The notes: generated from the letters alone by a model not told the origin. Shown: positions 46,290 through 58,870, numbered from the stretch's first letter. The stretch: DNA of 64,000 bases from Cornus controversa (GCA_026545225.1 CM048852.1:13860146-13924145); one strand, 5' to 3'. Program-made: numbers and translations.

Positions 46290-47571
46290 CATCTATCCAC
46301 AATGCCTTATGACCACATGAGTTGGGATTTTCTAATATATCTTTTGGAGAGGATGGGGTTTGGTGAGAGATGGAGGGGATGGATCCGATTCTATATTTCT
46401 ACAGTGAAATTTTCGGTGATGGTCAATGGGTTCCCTTCTGGTTTTTTTGGCAGCTCCAAAGGGTTGAGGCAAGGGGATCCCCTTTCCTCTTTATTATTGT
46501 GATGGAGGCATTTAGTAGACTGATGAGGTGAGAGATTGATTTGGGCTTCTTTAGAGGGTTCAGGGTAGGTAGGGATCCGCTCAACCAGATGGAGATTTCT
46601 CACTAGCTCTTTACAGATGACACCATAGTGTTCTGCGATGCCGATATAAGTTAGCTGGGGTACCTGAGTGGGGTCTTGATGTGCTTCCAGGTGGTTTCGG
46701 GGCTAAAGGTTAATCTAGGGAAAAGTGAGGTTATGCTTGTGGGAGTGGTTCAAGAGGTTGAACACTTGGCTCACATTTTGGGATGCAGAATGGGATTCTT
46801 TCTGATGACCTATTTGGGACTTCCTTTGGGTACCCAAGTGTGGAGAGGGTCTTCTTGGGACCCAGTGGTGTAGAGGTTTGAGAGGTGCTTGGCTGGTTGG
46901 AAGAAACAGAACTTATCGAAAGGGGGGTGTCTGACTTTGATGAAGAGTACTTGACAGGTGTCTGAATTTGATAAAGAGTACTCTGTCAAGTCTTCCTACA
47001 TACTTTCTTTCTCTGTTTCAAATTTTTGCCTTAGTGGTGGAAAATATAGAGAGACTTCAACAAAAATTTTTTTGGGGTGGTATGGAATATGAGTTCAAAT
47101 ACCATCTTGTTAATTAGGAGCATGTTTGTAAGCCGGTCCAGTTGGGTGGCTCAGAGATCAGGAGATTGGGGCCCTTCAATAAGGCTCTTTTGGGGAAGTG
47201 GTTGTGAGCCTGTGGAGGTTTGGGGTGGAGAGGCCGAGTCTGTGGAGAAGGATTATCTCTTGTAGATTTAGAGAGAAAAGGGGAGGTTGGTGCTCCTTGG
47301 AGGTGAGGACCCCAAGCGGGGTTGGTGTTTGGTGGTTTATCCGGAAGGGGTGGAAGAAATTTCTAAACATATTTGTTTTAAGGCTCGAGTTGGTAGGGAT
47401 ATCCGCTTTTGGGAAGACTTTTGGTGCGATGACTGTTAATTGGTTGGCCTTTTCTTAAGACTTTTTTGGATTGCTTTTGATAGGTATGTCTTGCTTGTCG
47501 ACTGTTATCATCTCGATAGCGGTAGGATGACTTGGGATGTGCGCTTCATGAGGCATTTTCAGGATTAGGAG
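46290..47571 (+). pseudogene. L1-type LINE ORF2 fragment, second family
   Basis: Reverse transcriptase middle and thumb of a plant L1-type LINE. Motifs: [39 protein letters not shown] followed by QGDPLS, a catalytic LFTDDTIVF (FTDD rather than FADD or FVDD), GLKVNLGKSEVM, TYLGLPLG, then downstream GGWCSLEVRTPSGVGVW. Several frameshifts and stops separate these pieces (at least four between 46500 and 47460). It lacks the endonuclease and the zinc-binding end. Motif spelling shows it is not the same family as the LINE at 11100. The right end is cut by the LTR at 47572. Confidence 0.8.
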
Positions 47572-49495
47572 TGTAGAGACCGTGACCAATTTTGGCCGAT
47601 TTCCATTTTTCATGTCATAATTGCTATAAATGCATTTTGAGTGATGATTAACATGTTTTGAGTGTGGGGAACATGTTTGGGAAGTGTTTTAAAGGTTTTG
47701 GTAATTTTTTAGAAGATTTGGAGAAGTTTAACTTTTTGGTCAAACTAGGGCTCGGGATACGACTTAAGTGGGCTCGGGAATCTGAAAAATTTTCAAAAAT
47801 ATTTATTTTTGAGAATGGCTTAGACGAAATGTTTAGAGAGAGGAAGTGATTTCGAGGCCATAGGAGTTTTCAAAATTGAAAATGGAACCCGGGAAGGTAT
47901 GTTAAGTGGCCCGGGGTGAAATAGTCATTTCGCGCCCCAAACCACTTTTAAAACATGTGGCTGAGTGAGATTCAGTCATTCTCATGGCTAATCTTCTCTC
48001 TCTAACATTTCCCTCTTCTCTTCTCTCCCTTTTTTCTAGATTTCGGGTAGCTTTGGTGGTGATTCGGGTTTCGTCGAAGAAGGGAGATACGTAGGGGACG
48101 ACACGAGCTTCAGTTTGAATCGAACAAACACGAGTTCCAGCAAGGTAGACATCACTAGAATTTTGGTGAAGTGCTTAGAAGGATTTCAATTTCGAGGTAG
48201 GAGTTCTCCTTCTTGCTTAGATGTCGATTCTAGGGTTTCAGGTAAAACGGTGGGAGGTGAGGTTATGTATTGCATGATTAAGAGTGGTGAGAGCGGTGGG
48301 AGGTGGGTCTCCCCCTTACCTTGAGTCTCTTGTATACAAATGATATATATCTTATAGTATACATGATATGAGGGGTAAATGCACAAAAATGTGGAAGGAT
48401 AGAGCATATATGCTTATGTGCCTAAATGTGATGTGCATATGTAATGAAGCGCATTTGTGTAACATATATGTTTATGTGTTGATATGGGGAGTGTAAATGC
48501 ATGCAAGCCAATTGTTGTAAATGTATGCATGGTATGTAGCATGACTAAATTGTGCTACTTGGTGATTTTTAGCATATGTGAATAGTATGCTAGGATTTAC
48601 ATGTATAGGTGATTATATGTGTGGTTTGAGGAATGAGATGCATACTATGTGTTTGTGATAACTAGCTTATGCATTATGAAATATGAACTCTATATGATTG
48701 ATCATTATGTGTTCAAAATGCATGTATGGGGTCGTTGTGAGGAAACGGGGGGAAAGTGGTCTAATCACCTTTTGTCAAATTATGCTCGGTGGCGGTTCTA
48801 AATGGTCTAACCACTTTGAACCATCTAGTACTTGGTGACAGTTCTGAAATGGTCTAATCACTTTGAGTTAAATTATGGTTGGTGGCGGTGCTGAAATGGT
48901 CTAACCACCTGGAGCCAATTAATAATCGGTGGCAGTGCTGAAATGGTCTAATTACCTTGAGTAGACATATATATGGTGATGGTTTTGAAATGATATATTC
49001 ACCAATGGGCAAACCAAAATATTGCCCCAGGAGTACGACACTGGCGGTGTAGGTCAAAGTTGTGGAGTGGTTGTGGGAGGCGACCCAGGTCATATGATTG
49101 GTCTAAATTATATTAAGGTATCAGGTTGAGTCTGAGAGAGATAAGGTTATGATTTTGCTTACATGGTTATTTGTGAATCATACTATGTGTTTAATGCATT
49201 CCTTTAAATATGCATGTCTTATGAATGAACATGGTATATGCTGGATGATACGTGTAATGTAGTGACATTTGAGATGTAGGTTGGTGTCGAGTCAGCACCT
49301 AGGTGGGTTTGTGTATCTCTACTGAGCCGCTGTGGTGCTCACCCCTTTTTTTCTAATCTTTTTACAAATAAGACACGCATAACAGACAAGAATTGAGTGA
49401 TCAAGCGGAGTCCCTTGTAGCATTTTTGCTTATTTTGGGATATTATAGATATGGCTATCCGTGTCGGCTTGTGGCACATTGACTTACACTTTCAT
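47572..49495 (+). mobile_element. Long Gypsy LTR, probably Tekay-like
   Basis: Starts TGTAGAGACCGTGACCAATT immediately after the LINE fragment. It is noncoding with a leader-like CT-rich part (47990-48045), a tandem repeat block and the phrase GAGTCAGCACCTAGG near its end. The plan (leader, repeat block, promoter-distal region) is that of Tekay-like LTRs, but it does not match the 36517 family closely. It is cut on the right by the minus-strand LTR starting at 49496. Confidence 0.5.
48735..49005 (+). repeat. About 47-bp tandem repeat within the LTR
   Basis: Five to six diverged copies of a 46-47-base unit: CGGTGGC(G/A)GT(T/G)CTGAAATGG then TCTAA(C/T)CACCTTGAG. Starts lie near 48787, 48832, 48880, 48926 and 48972, plus a weak first copy near 48740. 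Confidence 0.85.
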
Positions 49496-51035
49496 TGTAG
49501 TTGATTCGTGTGTGAGTGTGACTCAAAAAGTATATCAATTAAAATTTTCCACACTTCGCAATAGAACGAATTCCTTGCAGAATAGGGCTATCGAAAGGGG
49601 TATCGTACCTCAGGGATTATGGTCTGATGAGTTGGAATACGGAATTAATTCTAATTAAATTTAGAAGAAAAGAATTCTGATTTTTTAAACTAAATTAATT
49701 AAAAAGGAAAATAAAATAAATCAAAGTAAATAAGATAGTGGAGATAATAGGAGAGAAATCTAGGGTGTTTGACTTCACCACTAACTCCACAATCAATGGT
49801 CAATTGAATCAACTATGGGGGAATTACATCATGCATAAGTGGTGTCGGTGGCTACAAGCTCACCTTCATTCATCAAGAAGATAACATATGATTAAGGCTA
49901 AGCCATGGACTATCTTCGATTGGCATGGGCCATCTGCCTAACTACTCTAATCTAGGATGCAGTATGGTTCATCTTCTCTAGGCATAATCCATCAAAGCTC
50001 ATAACAATATATTCAGTGATTACCATTGTGTAATAATCTCTCTCATGATCACAGAAAACAAGAGAGATTGAGTTCAATAACAACAACTAAATATCTAAGA
50101 CAAGATAAGAAATCATTGAGATTGAATTTACAAGACTTTTATTGCTCAATTCTATAATAAGAATCCTCTGAATTACACAATCTATGCATGTATATAAAGG
50201 TCCCCAATAATTAAAACAATCAAACCATTGATGCTTTGTTAGGGCTACATCAAAACCCTAGTGGATGAACTAGCCGCTCATGGTAGAAGAAGAAGCTTCA
50301 ACTGTTGAGGAAGAAGAAATCATCTTTCTGAATTACGCGTATGACTTCGTTCTCCAATGGCTCTGTAATATGTTTATGTTCTCTTCCCAGCCTTCTCAGA
50401 CTCTCCAATCTCTCCTCTGTTATCTCTCTGTAATCTCCCCCCCCCCCTCAATTCATCCTCCAAGTCTTCACTTTATTTTCCAAGAGAATACACCAAAGTT
50501 CTAATCCAATTAGGAATAAATTAGGGTTTCCCGCAGCACAAATCAGGTGGGTTTTTCCTGCTGACTTCGGCCCAACATTTGACCCACTAGAAGTCCGATT
50601 TACGGAATTTTCGTGAAATACAAAAGTGTGCAGAATCAAATTTCATTCACCCCTTACACGAGAATTATGTCGATTTGAGGCTCATAAATAAGACTTTTGG
50701 TCCGTTTTTCAAAACGGGATTAAGACTGTATTATGCGCAGATTTGGGCTTCAGGCCCGAAACCTTCTTAAGCAGTTGTAATTCTCTTGGACCTCTTCCTT
50801 GAGCTGATTTGAGTTGAAATAAATGGTTGAGTGAATCTCCTTGATGTAGGCTTCATCTCACCATCTTGGATGTCTTCTTTAAAAACCCAAAAGTTTGGTT
50901 TTAACTGAAATAATCATTAAGGCCCTGAAAATACAGAAAACACTAAAACAAAGTAAAATAACAAAATAATCTATCACTAAGAGAATAAAATACATAAGTT
51001 AAGAGGCTAGAATGCGTAACATTCAACGCCTATCA
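49496..51035 (-). repeat. LTR of the Athila/Tat-like element
   Basis: On the minus strand it begins TGATAGGCGTTGAATG near 51035 and ends near 49496 at GAATCAACTACA. It contains a C8-C10 tract near 50438 and the leader-like ACCCTAGTGGATGAACTAGC segment also seen in the solo LTR at 16060. The far end is inferred from the CA terminus only. Confidence 0.6.
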
Positions 51036-51037
51036 CA

Positions 51038-51049
51038 CCCCCAAACTTA
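51038..51049 (-). other. Polypurine tract
   Basis: Minus strand TAAGTTTGGGGG directly before the LTR start. Confidence 0.75.
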
Positions 51050-52324
51050 CATATTGCTAGTCCCTTAGCAATAGAATAAAACAAAACTAAAACAAAAGAA
51101 GCTAACAAATACTAACTAAACTACCCAACTCCACTTTCGTAGGAGAAACGATTGCATTTAGCATATGCAATAAGCTTTTAAACCCCTAGGTTCCCCCTAG
51201 TGGACGAGTATAGTCTCGTGAGGGTTTCCAGAAATGTTACCCACAAACATTCAAAATTCTGTTTCAACATTAATTCAAGAAGAAGATTACAATACATAGT
51301 TACAAACTTGCATTCAAGAATAATTTCAAACTTTCAAATTCTATAATTCAAATCAATGGTCCCCATGCATAATTCACATCAACATATCTCAAAATAATTA
51401 ATTCTAGCTCCCCCGTGTAAAGTGAACTAGCAGTCCTCTTATGTAGCATCAGCAAGCTCTGAATATATTAAGGCACATACCCTTTCAACTCACTAGCTCC
51501 CCTTATTGAAATCATACTTCCAAACATGAATACATGACTTTTTCCTTCTTCTTTTTTTCATCATTCCCTTTTTTTTTTCATTGCTTTATTGGTTGTGCAA
51601 TGTCTTGATCTATTGAGCTTTCTGAAAGATCCATGTAGCAAGCTTTCAGTCAGTGACTCCCAAACCAGATGGCTTTAGGGCACTAGGCTTTAAGATACCC
51701 TGAAGACCTAATTACTCGAATCAGTCAGGCTACAAATCAAGACAACCAATGCTCATCTTTTCTCACCCTTTCACTTTTGACGCGAACACTCCGTGCTTCC
51801 TGAGGCATAGAGGCCCGGTTACTCATGAAAAGGATCAATTTGATTTGCTTATTCATCACTTTTTTTTTCTTCTTTTCACTTCTTTTCTTTCTTTTTTCCA
51901 TTGAAGTCAAGTAAAACACATTATCGGTACTCATTCTCAAGAGATACTAATTAATATCAAGCATATGTAACTCAATAACTTAAAACCAAAGTATATACCC
52001 CACAAGACTATGCTAGTGTGTTTGTGCATGTAAGGAAACTAAAATTAATCACTCCAAAGCATGTTATTGCAAACCATGATTAAAACCACATAATTTAAAC
52101 CACAGTTTTCAAGAAATTAAAACATACTCAAAAATTGCAAGTTAAGCACCTACATAAGGTATTAATCCTTTGAATAATGTCAAAACATTCTATCTAAAAA
52201 CAAAATAAAATAAAATAAAATAAACAAACTAAGAAAATAAAATAAAATAAAATCCTAATACAAAAATATTTTCACACAAATTTCCCCCCATATTGCAATA
52301 AAGCACACAAATAGGCATCGCCTC

Positions 52325-52361
52325 ACCCCCAAACTTAAACTGTACATTGTCCTCAATGTAC
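52325..52361 (-). other. Second purine tract with adjacent hairpin
   Basis: Minus strand carries AAGTTTGGGGGTG next to an inverted repeat, plus strand TACATTG-TCCT-CAATGTA. A third CCCCCAAACTT copy lies at 52484-52494 after a long C tract (from about 52467). This palindrome-plus-PPT pair recurs in Athila/Tat-type elements of many plants. Confidence 0.6.
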
Positions 52362-52698
52362 TATCAATTAAAGCATAGAGAAGAGTAAGAACGATGTTAC
52401 CAGAAATCTGGAGTAGTGGAAAGAAAATAGAGTACATCACTAGCAGGAAGGCAATGCAAGCATACCCCCCCCCCCCCCCGCCCCCAAACTTGGATGTTAA
52501 AACCTGTCAAAACAAACCACTATACCCCAAAGATCAAGTGAAAATAGTATGGGTGAAAATAAATATGAAAGAGAAAAACCCTAAAAAAAAATAAAATATT
52601 TTTTTCATTTTTCATTTTTTTTTAATTACAAAAAGAAAAATAAAAAGAAAAATAAAAACTAAAAATAAAATTAAATACAAAAGATGATTACCTTCTTG

Positions 52699-53040
52699 TC
52701 AAGGGTGTGGTGGTGACTGAGCATCTGGATCCAAGTTTGCTTGAAGCATCAGTGCACGCATCATCCTCCTCATCTCTAGTTGCTCTTGGCGAGTGTCACG
52801 AAAGTGATCCGCCATCTCTGTTCTCATTGCACCAAACTGTGTGGAGACCTCTGTCTGTAGGGTGCCAAACTGGGCTGTTAAACCAGCAATCTGCCCTTCT
52901 AAATATTGATAATCATGGCCACCAGCTTGTGCATGCACTTCCTCTTCCTCAGCCTCCATCTCCTCTAGATCTTCCACCGGTGGTGGTATATCTATATGCT
53001 CTCCTCCTTGGGCCAACCGAGATACCTCACCAGGTGCCGC
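52699..53040 (-). CDS. Accessory ORF fragment of the Athila/Tat-like element
   Basis: Minus-strand ORF encoding an acidic stretch ([19 protein letters not shown]), a coiled-coil-like [20 protein letters not shown] and a charged [17 protein letters not shown] end. It resembles the C-terminus of the accessory plant transposon protein found 3' of pol in Athila/Tat-type elements. The frame stays open upstream of the first methionine-like codon at 53016 to about 53040, so the N-terminus is missing. Confidence 0.5.
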   Translation of the reverse strand, partial: AAPGEVSRLAQGGEHIDIPPPVEDLEEMEAEEEEVHAQAGGHDYQYLEGQIAGLTAQFGTLQTEVSTQFGAMRTEMADHFRDTRQEQLEMRRMMRALMLQANLDPDAQSPPHP

Positions 53041-56000
53041 TACTTCTGACCTGATGCCAGAGGATCTTCCTCCTGGGCTACCGCCTATGAGGGATATTCA
53101 GCATCAGATTGACCTTGTTCCGGGGTCCAGTTTGCCTAATCGACCGGCGTATCGCCTCAGTCCCAAGGAATCTGAGGAGTTACAGCGGCAGGCGGTAGAG
53201 TTGCCGGAGAGGGGCTACATTCGTGAGAGTATGAGCCCATGTGCAGTTCCTGCTTTGCTAGTGCCGAAGAAAGATGGCTCTTGGCGTATGTGTGTTGATA
53301 GCCGAGCAATCAACAGGATTACAGTGAAGTACAGGATTCCAATTCCCCGTCTGGATGATATGTTAGACCAGCTGTCCGGTTCTAAGGTCTTCTCAAAAAT
53401 TGACCTTAAAAGCGGCTACCACCAGATCAGAATAAGGCCCGGGGATGAGTGGAAGACAGCGTTTAAGACGCAACATGGGTTGTATGAGTGGATGGTCATG
53501 CCTTTTGGGCTGTCCAATGCGCCCAGCACATTTATGAGGTTTATGCATCAGGTTTTACGGCCTTTTATGGGAAAATTCGTCATAGTTTACTTTGATGACA
53601 TCCTCGTCTATAGCCCGACATAGATGTCACACTTTGATCACCTCCGTGCTGTCTTTGATTTGTTGAGGACAGAGCACATGTTCGTCAATCAGAAAAAGTG
53701 TATTTTCTTCACTACTTCTATAACTTTTCTGGTTTTTGTGGTGTCTACTGATGGTGTTCATGCAGATCCGTCGAAGATAGACGCGGTTTTGGAGTGGCCC
53801 AAACCGAAAACCTTGCACGATGTTCGAAGTTTCCATGGATTGGCATCTTTCTACCGTCGGTTCATCAGAAACTTTAACACTCTGATTGCTCCCATCACAG
53901 AGTGCCTCAAGGGACGTGATTTCCATTGGTCCGAGGAGGCAGAGGCCAGTTTTCATCTGGTCAAGCAGAAGATGACAGAGGCACCAGTTTTGGCACTTCC
54001 CGACTTTGAGAAGGTGTTTGAGGTAAACTGTGATGCATCTGGGGTGGGCATTGGTGGTGTTCTGAGTCAGGAGGGGCGTCCAATAGCTTTTTTCAGTGAG
54101 AAGCTATCAGGATCGAAGAAAAATTATTCCACCTATGATCTGGAGTTTTATGCCATCATTTAGTCCCTAAAGCATTGGCGTCACTACCTAATACAGAGGG
54201 AATTCATTCTCCTCACTGATCATGAGGTCTTAAAATACATCAATGGCCAGCACAAACTGAGTAGACGGCATGCCAAGTGGGTGGCATACTTGCAAGAGTT
54301 CACATTTGTGCTGAGGCACCAGGCAGGGATCTGAACCGTGTTGCAGATGCACTGAGCCGTCGTACGTTGCTCCTCACCACCATGAGCACTAGAGTTGCAG
54401 GTTTTGATACATTCTCTGATATGTATGCTGTAGATCCTTCCTTCGGGAGGATAATTCAGGAGGTAACTGATGGTCAACGCCATGATTTTATTTTGCACAA
54501 TGGTTACCTGTTTCATGGATTAAAGTTGTGTATCCTAGATTGTTCACTAAGGCAATAGATTATTAGTGAACTTCATAACGAGGGTCATTTTGGACGAGAC
54601 AAGACGTTGGATCTGATCTCTTCCAACTATTATTGGCCCAAGTTGACCAGTGACGTGGCTCATTATGTGGAGCGTTGTTATATGTGTCAGCGGTCCAAGG
54701 GAGTTCTCACCAATGCGGGCCTGTACACACCTTTACCGGTCCCTAAAGCTCTTTGGCTTGATGTCAGTATGGACTTTGTGTTGGGCTTACCTCGTACCCA
54801 ACGAGCCATGGATTCTATTTTGGTTGTGGTCTACCGGTTTTCCAAGATGGCCCATTTTGTTGCTTGCAGGAAAACAATGGATGCTGCCCGGGTCGCTCAT
54901 CTTTACTTCAAGGAGATTGTGCATTTACATGGTGTTCCCCAACCCATTACTTCAGATCGTGATACCAAGTTCATGAGTCAATTCTGGAAGAGTCTATGGG
55001 AGAAACTGGGAATGAAGTTGAATTTTAGCAACGCCTACCATCCTCAGACAGATGGTCAGACAGAGGTGGTGAACCGGAGTTTGGGGAACCTTTTGAGGAG
55101 TTTGGCAGGAACTAAACCAAAGCAGTGGGATTTGGCATTACCTCAAGCAGAATTTGCTTATAATAGGTCGAAGAACAGATCAACAGGAATGAGCCCATTT
55201 GAGATTGTTTATGGTCAGAACCCATCTGGGGTGCTTGACTTAGCCCCTATTCAGCGTGTGGGTCGTTTCAATCGCAGAGCAGATGAGATGGCAGAACATC
55301 TTCGAGGTATCCATGAGCAGGTCAAGCTGGCCATTCACGAGAGTAATGCCAAGTACAAGGTTCAGGCTGACAGCCACCGTCGTCAAGTACTTTTTGACGT
55401 TGGTGATTTTGTTTGGGCGGTATTAACTCGTGATCGTTTCCCTGTTGGAGAGTATAACAAGCTAAAGGAGCGAAAGATTGGTCCCTGTGAGATCCTGCAG
55501 AAGATCAATGATAACACCTACAGACTGCGCCTCCCCAGTCATTTGAGGACTTCTGATGTCTTTAATGTGAAACATCTGAGTCCTTGTTTTATGGATTCCA
55601 ATGAAGCTGTTGTAAACTCGAGGACGAGTTCTTTCCAACCCGAGGTGACTGATGCAAGAGCATCTGAGTCAGATGATGCTGAGCTGTCAGACAACACGTT
55701 GATGGCACTGAAATATCTTGAGTTGGCAGATCAGCGTAAAGATGGCAGGAAACCGTGACCTTATCACTAATTAGGGTATTTTTGGATGCGTTTCAGTATT
55801 TTGACCATAACTTTGGCTACAGGTGTCAGAATCGCCTTTATGACCACAATTCGAAAAGCTTGGTTCGGCGCGCACGTCGTGGGCACCAAGCTAAAGTTGG
55901 GTGTGCATTTTCTCGAGGCCAAAATCCTCTATTTTCCCCTCCGAATCCCTAATTTTAGTTATTTCTTTCCTTTTTTGGTAATATTTATTTTTGTTGATTA

Positions 56001-56290
56001 GGAAGAGATTCTGGGTTTGATTTGGGCCAGATTTCTAGCAACTTCCTTCTTTTATTTCGTATTTTATTTTGGAACAAATATTAGGTTTTTGCTATTTTTG
56101 GTAATATTGACGAAGTTCAGCTATATAACCCGGCTTGTGGGTTGATTCGAAGGCACTTTGATTTTGAATACTAACATTGAATATCAGAGACTTTTCTCTG
56201 AGTTTTTGGGCAATTCTCGTGCTTTCTTTCTGTTTATTTTCTGTTGCCCTTAGCCTACAAAATAATCACTATTCTGTCCGGCGTCATCTT
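53040..56290 (+). mobile_element. 5'-truncated Ty3/Gypsy chromovirus (CRM/Reina-like)
   Basis: Pol and 3' end only. Reverse transcriptase (about 53054-53620: [61 protein letters not shown], catalytic [10 protein letters not shown]); RNase H (about 53950-54370); integrase (about 54560-55500: SMDFVLGLPRTQ, HGVPQPITSDRDTKFMSQFW, YHPQTDGQTEVVNRS); C-terminus with RTSDVFNVKHLSP and no full chromodomain. The spelling fits the CRM/Reina side of chromoviruses. Gag, protease and the 5' LTR are absent. About three to four interruptions, so younger than the Tekay and Copia fossils. Confidence 0.85.
55765..56290 (+). other. 3' noncoding/LTR remnant of the chromovirus
   Basis: After pol come TTGACCATAACTTTGGCTAC and GGTGTCAGAATCGCC, then a TATA-like CTATATAACCCGG near 56120. 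This is noncoding, LTR-like DNA. The border with the Tekay-type LTR to its right is not sharp; CT-rich sequence from about 56290 already looks like the reverse complement of a Tekay-type leader. Confidence 0.45.
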
Positions 56291-56449
56291 CTCTCGGCTG
56301 CCTCTTTTCTCTCTTTAAAACTTCTCTCTCTTAGGTTTTCTCTCTTTTTATTTTTTTAGAGATTCTAATCAAATCCCCAATAAATGGAAGAGGAAACAAT
56401 AATAAATAAATAAATAATACTTAACTCATATTAAAATACATTAACCTAA
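56290..56449 (-). mobile_element. Tekay-type LTR, minus orientation, distal half
   Basis: CT-rich leader-like sequence followed by ATTTATTTATT-type AT-rich DNA, in the order expected for the reverse complement of a Tekay-type LTR (compare 36900-36990). It continues at 63005 on the far side of the non-coding LTR element. Confidence 0.5.
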
Positions 56450-57000
56450 TGTGGGGGAAGAAAATTCCCACCAATAGGAAGAAGACACCTGAGCATAAGA
56501 AAAGTCAACATGGTACACATGGACTGATTTGGGTCAGTACTGAAAAAGATACGTGAAAATTAATTATGCTAACGTGGACATCACATGTGGCAGCTACAGT
56601 CAACCGGTCAAAGAGAGATCATCAAATCAGGTTCAAATTAGGAAATATCAGATTCTTTCCTTGAGAAAAGGGACTGATATAAATCAGCCTCAAATCAAGG
56701 GAGAATCACGGAGTAATCGGCACCAAATCAGCACTAGAATGGAAACACTCCTTGTATAAATACGTATAGAAAATCCCCTCACAAGAGGAGAGGCCGGAGG
56801 TGGCTAGGTGAGGGAAATCCTGAGTGCAATTCTTGTAATATCTGATGAAATGAAAAGAAAGTCTCCTCTCATCCATGGACGTAGGCCGAATTGTGCCGAA
56901 CCATGTAAATCCTGTTTGTCTCCTTTAATTTTTTCAATTATTGAGTGTTATGTGCTTATTAATTGCTTGATTTTACGTTGGGCAATTTTGTGTACTTACA
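56450..57000 (+). repeat. 5' LTR of the non-coding element
   Basis: Starts TGTGGGGGAAGAAAA, ends GGGCAATTTTGTGTACTTACA-like sequence, and carries a TATA box at 56755-56762. Nearly the same length and sequence as 62449-62999. Confidence 0.93.
56755..56762 (+). promoter_or_regulatory. LTR TATA box
   Basis: TATAAATA within CCTTGTATAAATACGT, about 245 bases before the LTR end. The same word is at 62754-62761 in the 3' LTR. A usual core-promoter position for plant LTRs; activity not shown. Confidence 0.6.
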
Positions 57001-57002
57001 TT

Positions 57003-57021
57003 TTGGCGCCATCTGTGGGAA
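57003..57021 (+). other. Primer-binding site of the non-coding element
   Basis: TTGGCGCCATCTGTGGGAA right after the 5' LTR, almost the same as in the Tat element at 21450. Confidence 0.75.
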
Positions 57022-57129
57022 CTGATATGAATTCCCTCACTTTGTTCGCAACCATGTGTTCTCTCTGGCTAGAAGAATAAGGTCATTCTTATGGATCTAT
57101 ATTTAGGGGACAACCATTAGAATCATAGG

Positions 57130-57298
57130 AAAAATATACAGAGTGTTGTCAAAATCTGATAACAAGGCTTTCTGCGGTTTCTTGGGACTGATTGGGTGCG
57201 GAATCCACTCTGTTTGATCAAATTATTCATCAGTGAATCACTATAAAGATAAGTTTTTTCAAAGCCAAGTCATTCTCTTTTAATATGTAAAGTATGGA

Positions 57299-57336
<38 letters not shown>

Positions 57337-58870
57337 GACATGAGATAGTGCGAACTACATATTACCTACCTTGCAGCAAAATATGGAGTATAATATCACC
57401 TATTTATATACGTGTTTATATGCAATTATGTATGTATGCACTGAAGTATGTATCTTTGTTTGTTTTATATGTATATAGAATTATATATACTTGCAGCCAT
57501 GCTCAGAGATCAAGCATGAAGGCCATCATTGGTGGTGCACTTAGGATGGCGTGAGAATCAGAGGTACATCGAGGTAGATCAAAAATGAGATCTCTTCGGT
57601 AGATCTAGTCATTGGAATGAAGATCAAACATACCTTTTGGATCAGTACCAATCTGATTATAAATTGACAAATGGGCTCATCACCGAACATGGTTTCCCAG
57701 CCAAAACCATCAACACTGATGGTTTCATCTGGAAGGTTATTTTGTTTATATCTACATTTTCCATACAACAATGGTAAAACAAGAAGAAAGCAAGAAAAGG
57801 GGGAAAACCACCAGTTTGGTCCAGATTTTCCTCTCCAATCCACAATATTTATGACCAAAATATAGCCAGAATCACACCATTGATCAAGAGATTTATGCTC
57901 GTGCTTATCGGCGATGGATCAATTTCTCACATTTTATGATGCATATATATGTATGTATATATACATATTAACAAATATGTACACATGAGAAGTTTGGCCC
58001 TGCTATTATTCACATTGGTGGTTGATCTACAACCTATTCTCAAATCAATGTTTTCAAGCATGTCGTATGCCATTTGACTGATCATGCCATATATATATAT
58101 ATATACACAACATGATTGATCAAAGGATTAATCGGATGATCAGGCCATGCCCAATCAGATTCTCAGGCACAAGTCCAAGTTATACTCATGCCAGTGGCGT
58201 GTATGGGTTGTATATTTTATACAAACCATATACTACGGGCATAGATAACAACGGCTTGCAATGGCAATCTTCACCCAGTTCTTTTGTTCACAATCACCAT
58301 TTCAATTGATGATCTGCAATTCTTGAACATCTAACAATTTAACTTGGAACATCTAATTCTGCCAATTGAACATAACACATGTGAGAACGTGTATGAAGTC
58401 AAACATTCTCGACTCATAGTGAGTCTCTCGCTCCATTCACAATTTCTTTGCCGACATATTCTATGACAGTAAGAATGAGGCCTTTGAAGGCCAGTACAAT
58501 ATCGCTCCATTGAGTAATATACAGAGTGTTGTCAAAGACTGGCTTGATCCGAGTGAGTCTCCTGTCAATTTCTCGAGACCAACAGGCGCGAAAGTTCATC
58601 CGATCAGATCTTTCATCAATGCTCTATAAGAAAGATAAGTTTTTTCTGTTCAAAGCTAAGTCCTATTGTTTCCATATATAAAGTATGTAGTATCACATAT
58701 ACATATTTACATATAAATATAAATATGTAATATAATGTGTGACAATAAAAATTGTAGATTGCCTCATCTCCCATCTGTTTATGTTTATATCTACAATTAT
58801 ATATGTGTGCACTAAAGCATTTATCCATGTCTGTATGGAATGCATACAGAATCATATATAAGCGCAACCA
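57130..58870 (+). repeat. Diverged 1.38-kb duplication inside the non-coding element
   Basis: ATATACAGAGTGTTGTCAAA at 57136 and at 58519 begins two similar stretches. Both run through a CTTGGGACTGA/CTCGAGACCAA-like part and AAGATAAGTTTTTTC with TTCAAAGC(C/T)AAGTC. Both later contain a TGCACT(G/A)AAG(T/C)AT plus AGAAT(T/C)ATATATA segment (57430-57490 and 58805-58860). The DNA in between is unusually rich in GATC and CGATCA words, noncoding and unrecognised. Confidence 0.65.

Larger units (their letters stand above)
49496..53040 (-). mobile_element. 3' part of an Athila/Tat-like Gypsy element
   Basis: A minus-strand fossil made of an LTR (49496-51035), PPT-like sequence and about 2 kb of internal region with one accessory ORF. 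No pol remains. The LTR is a relative of the solo LTR at 16060-17478. The AAGTTTGGGGG purine tract before an LTR beginning TGATA is typical of the Athila/Tat branch. It is truncated on the right at the chromovirus. Confidence 0.65.

Noticed and set aside
50280-50504. ORF starting with an acidic stretch as a host gene
   Set aside because: It lies inside the Athila/Tat-like LTR in a leader-like region shared with the solo LTR at 16060-17478.
56553-56759. 68-codon ORF present twice (also 62552-62758)
   Set aside because: Both copies are the same position in the two LTRs of the non-coding element; no protein similarity.
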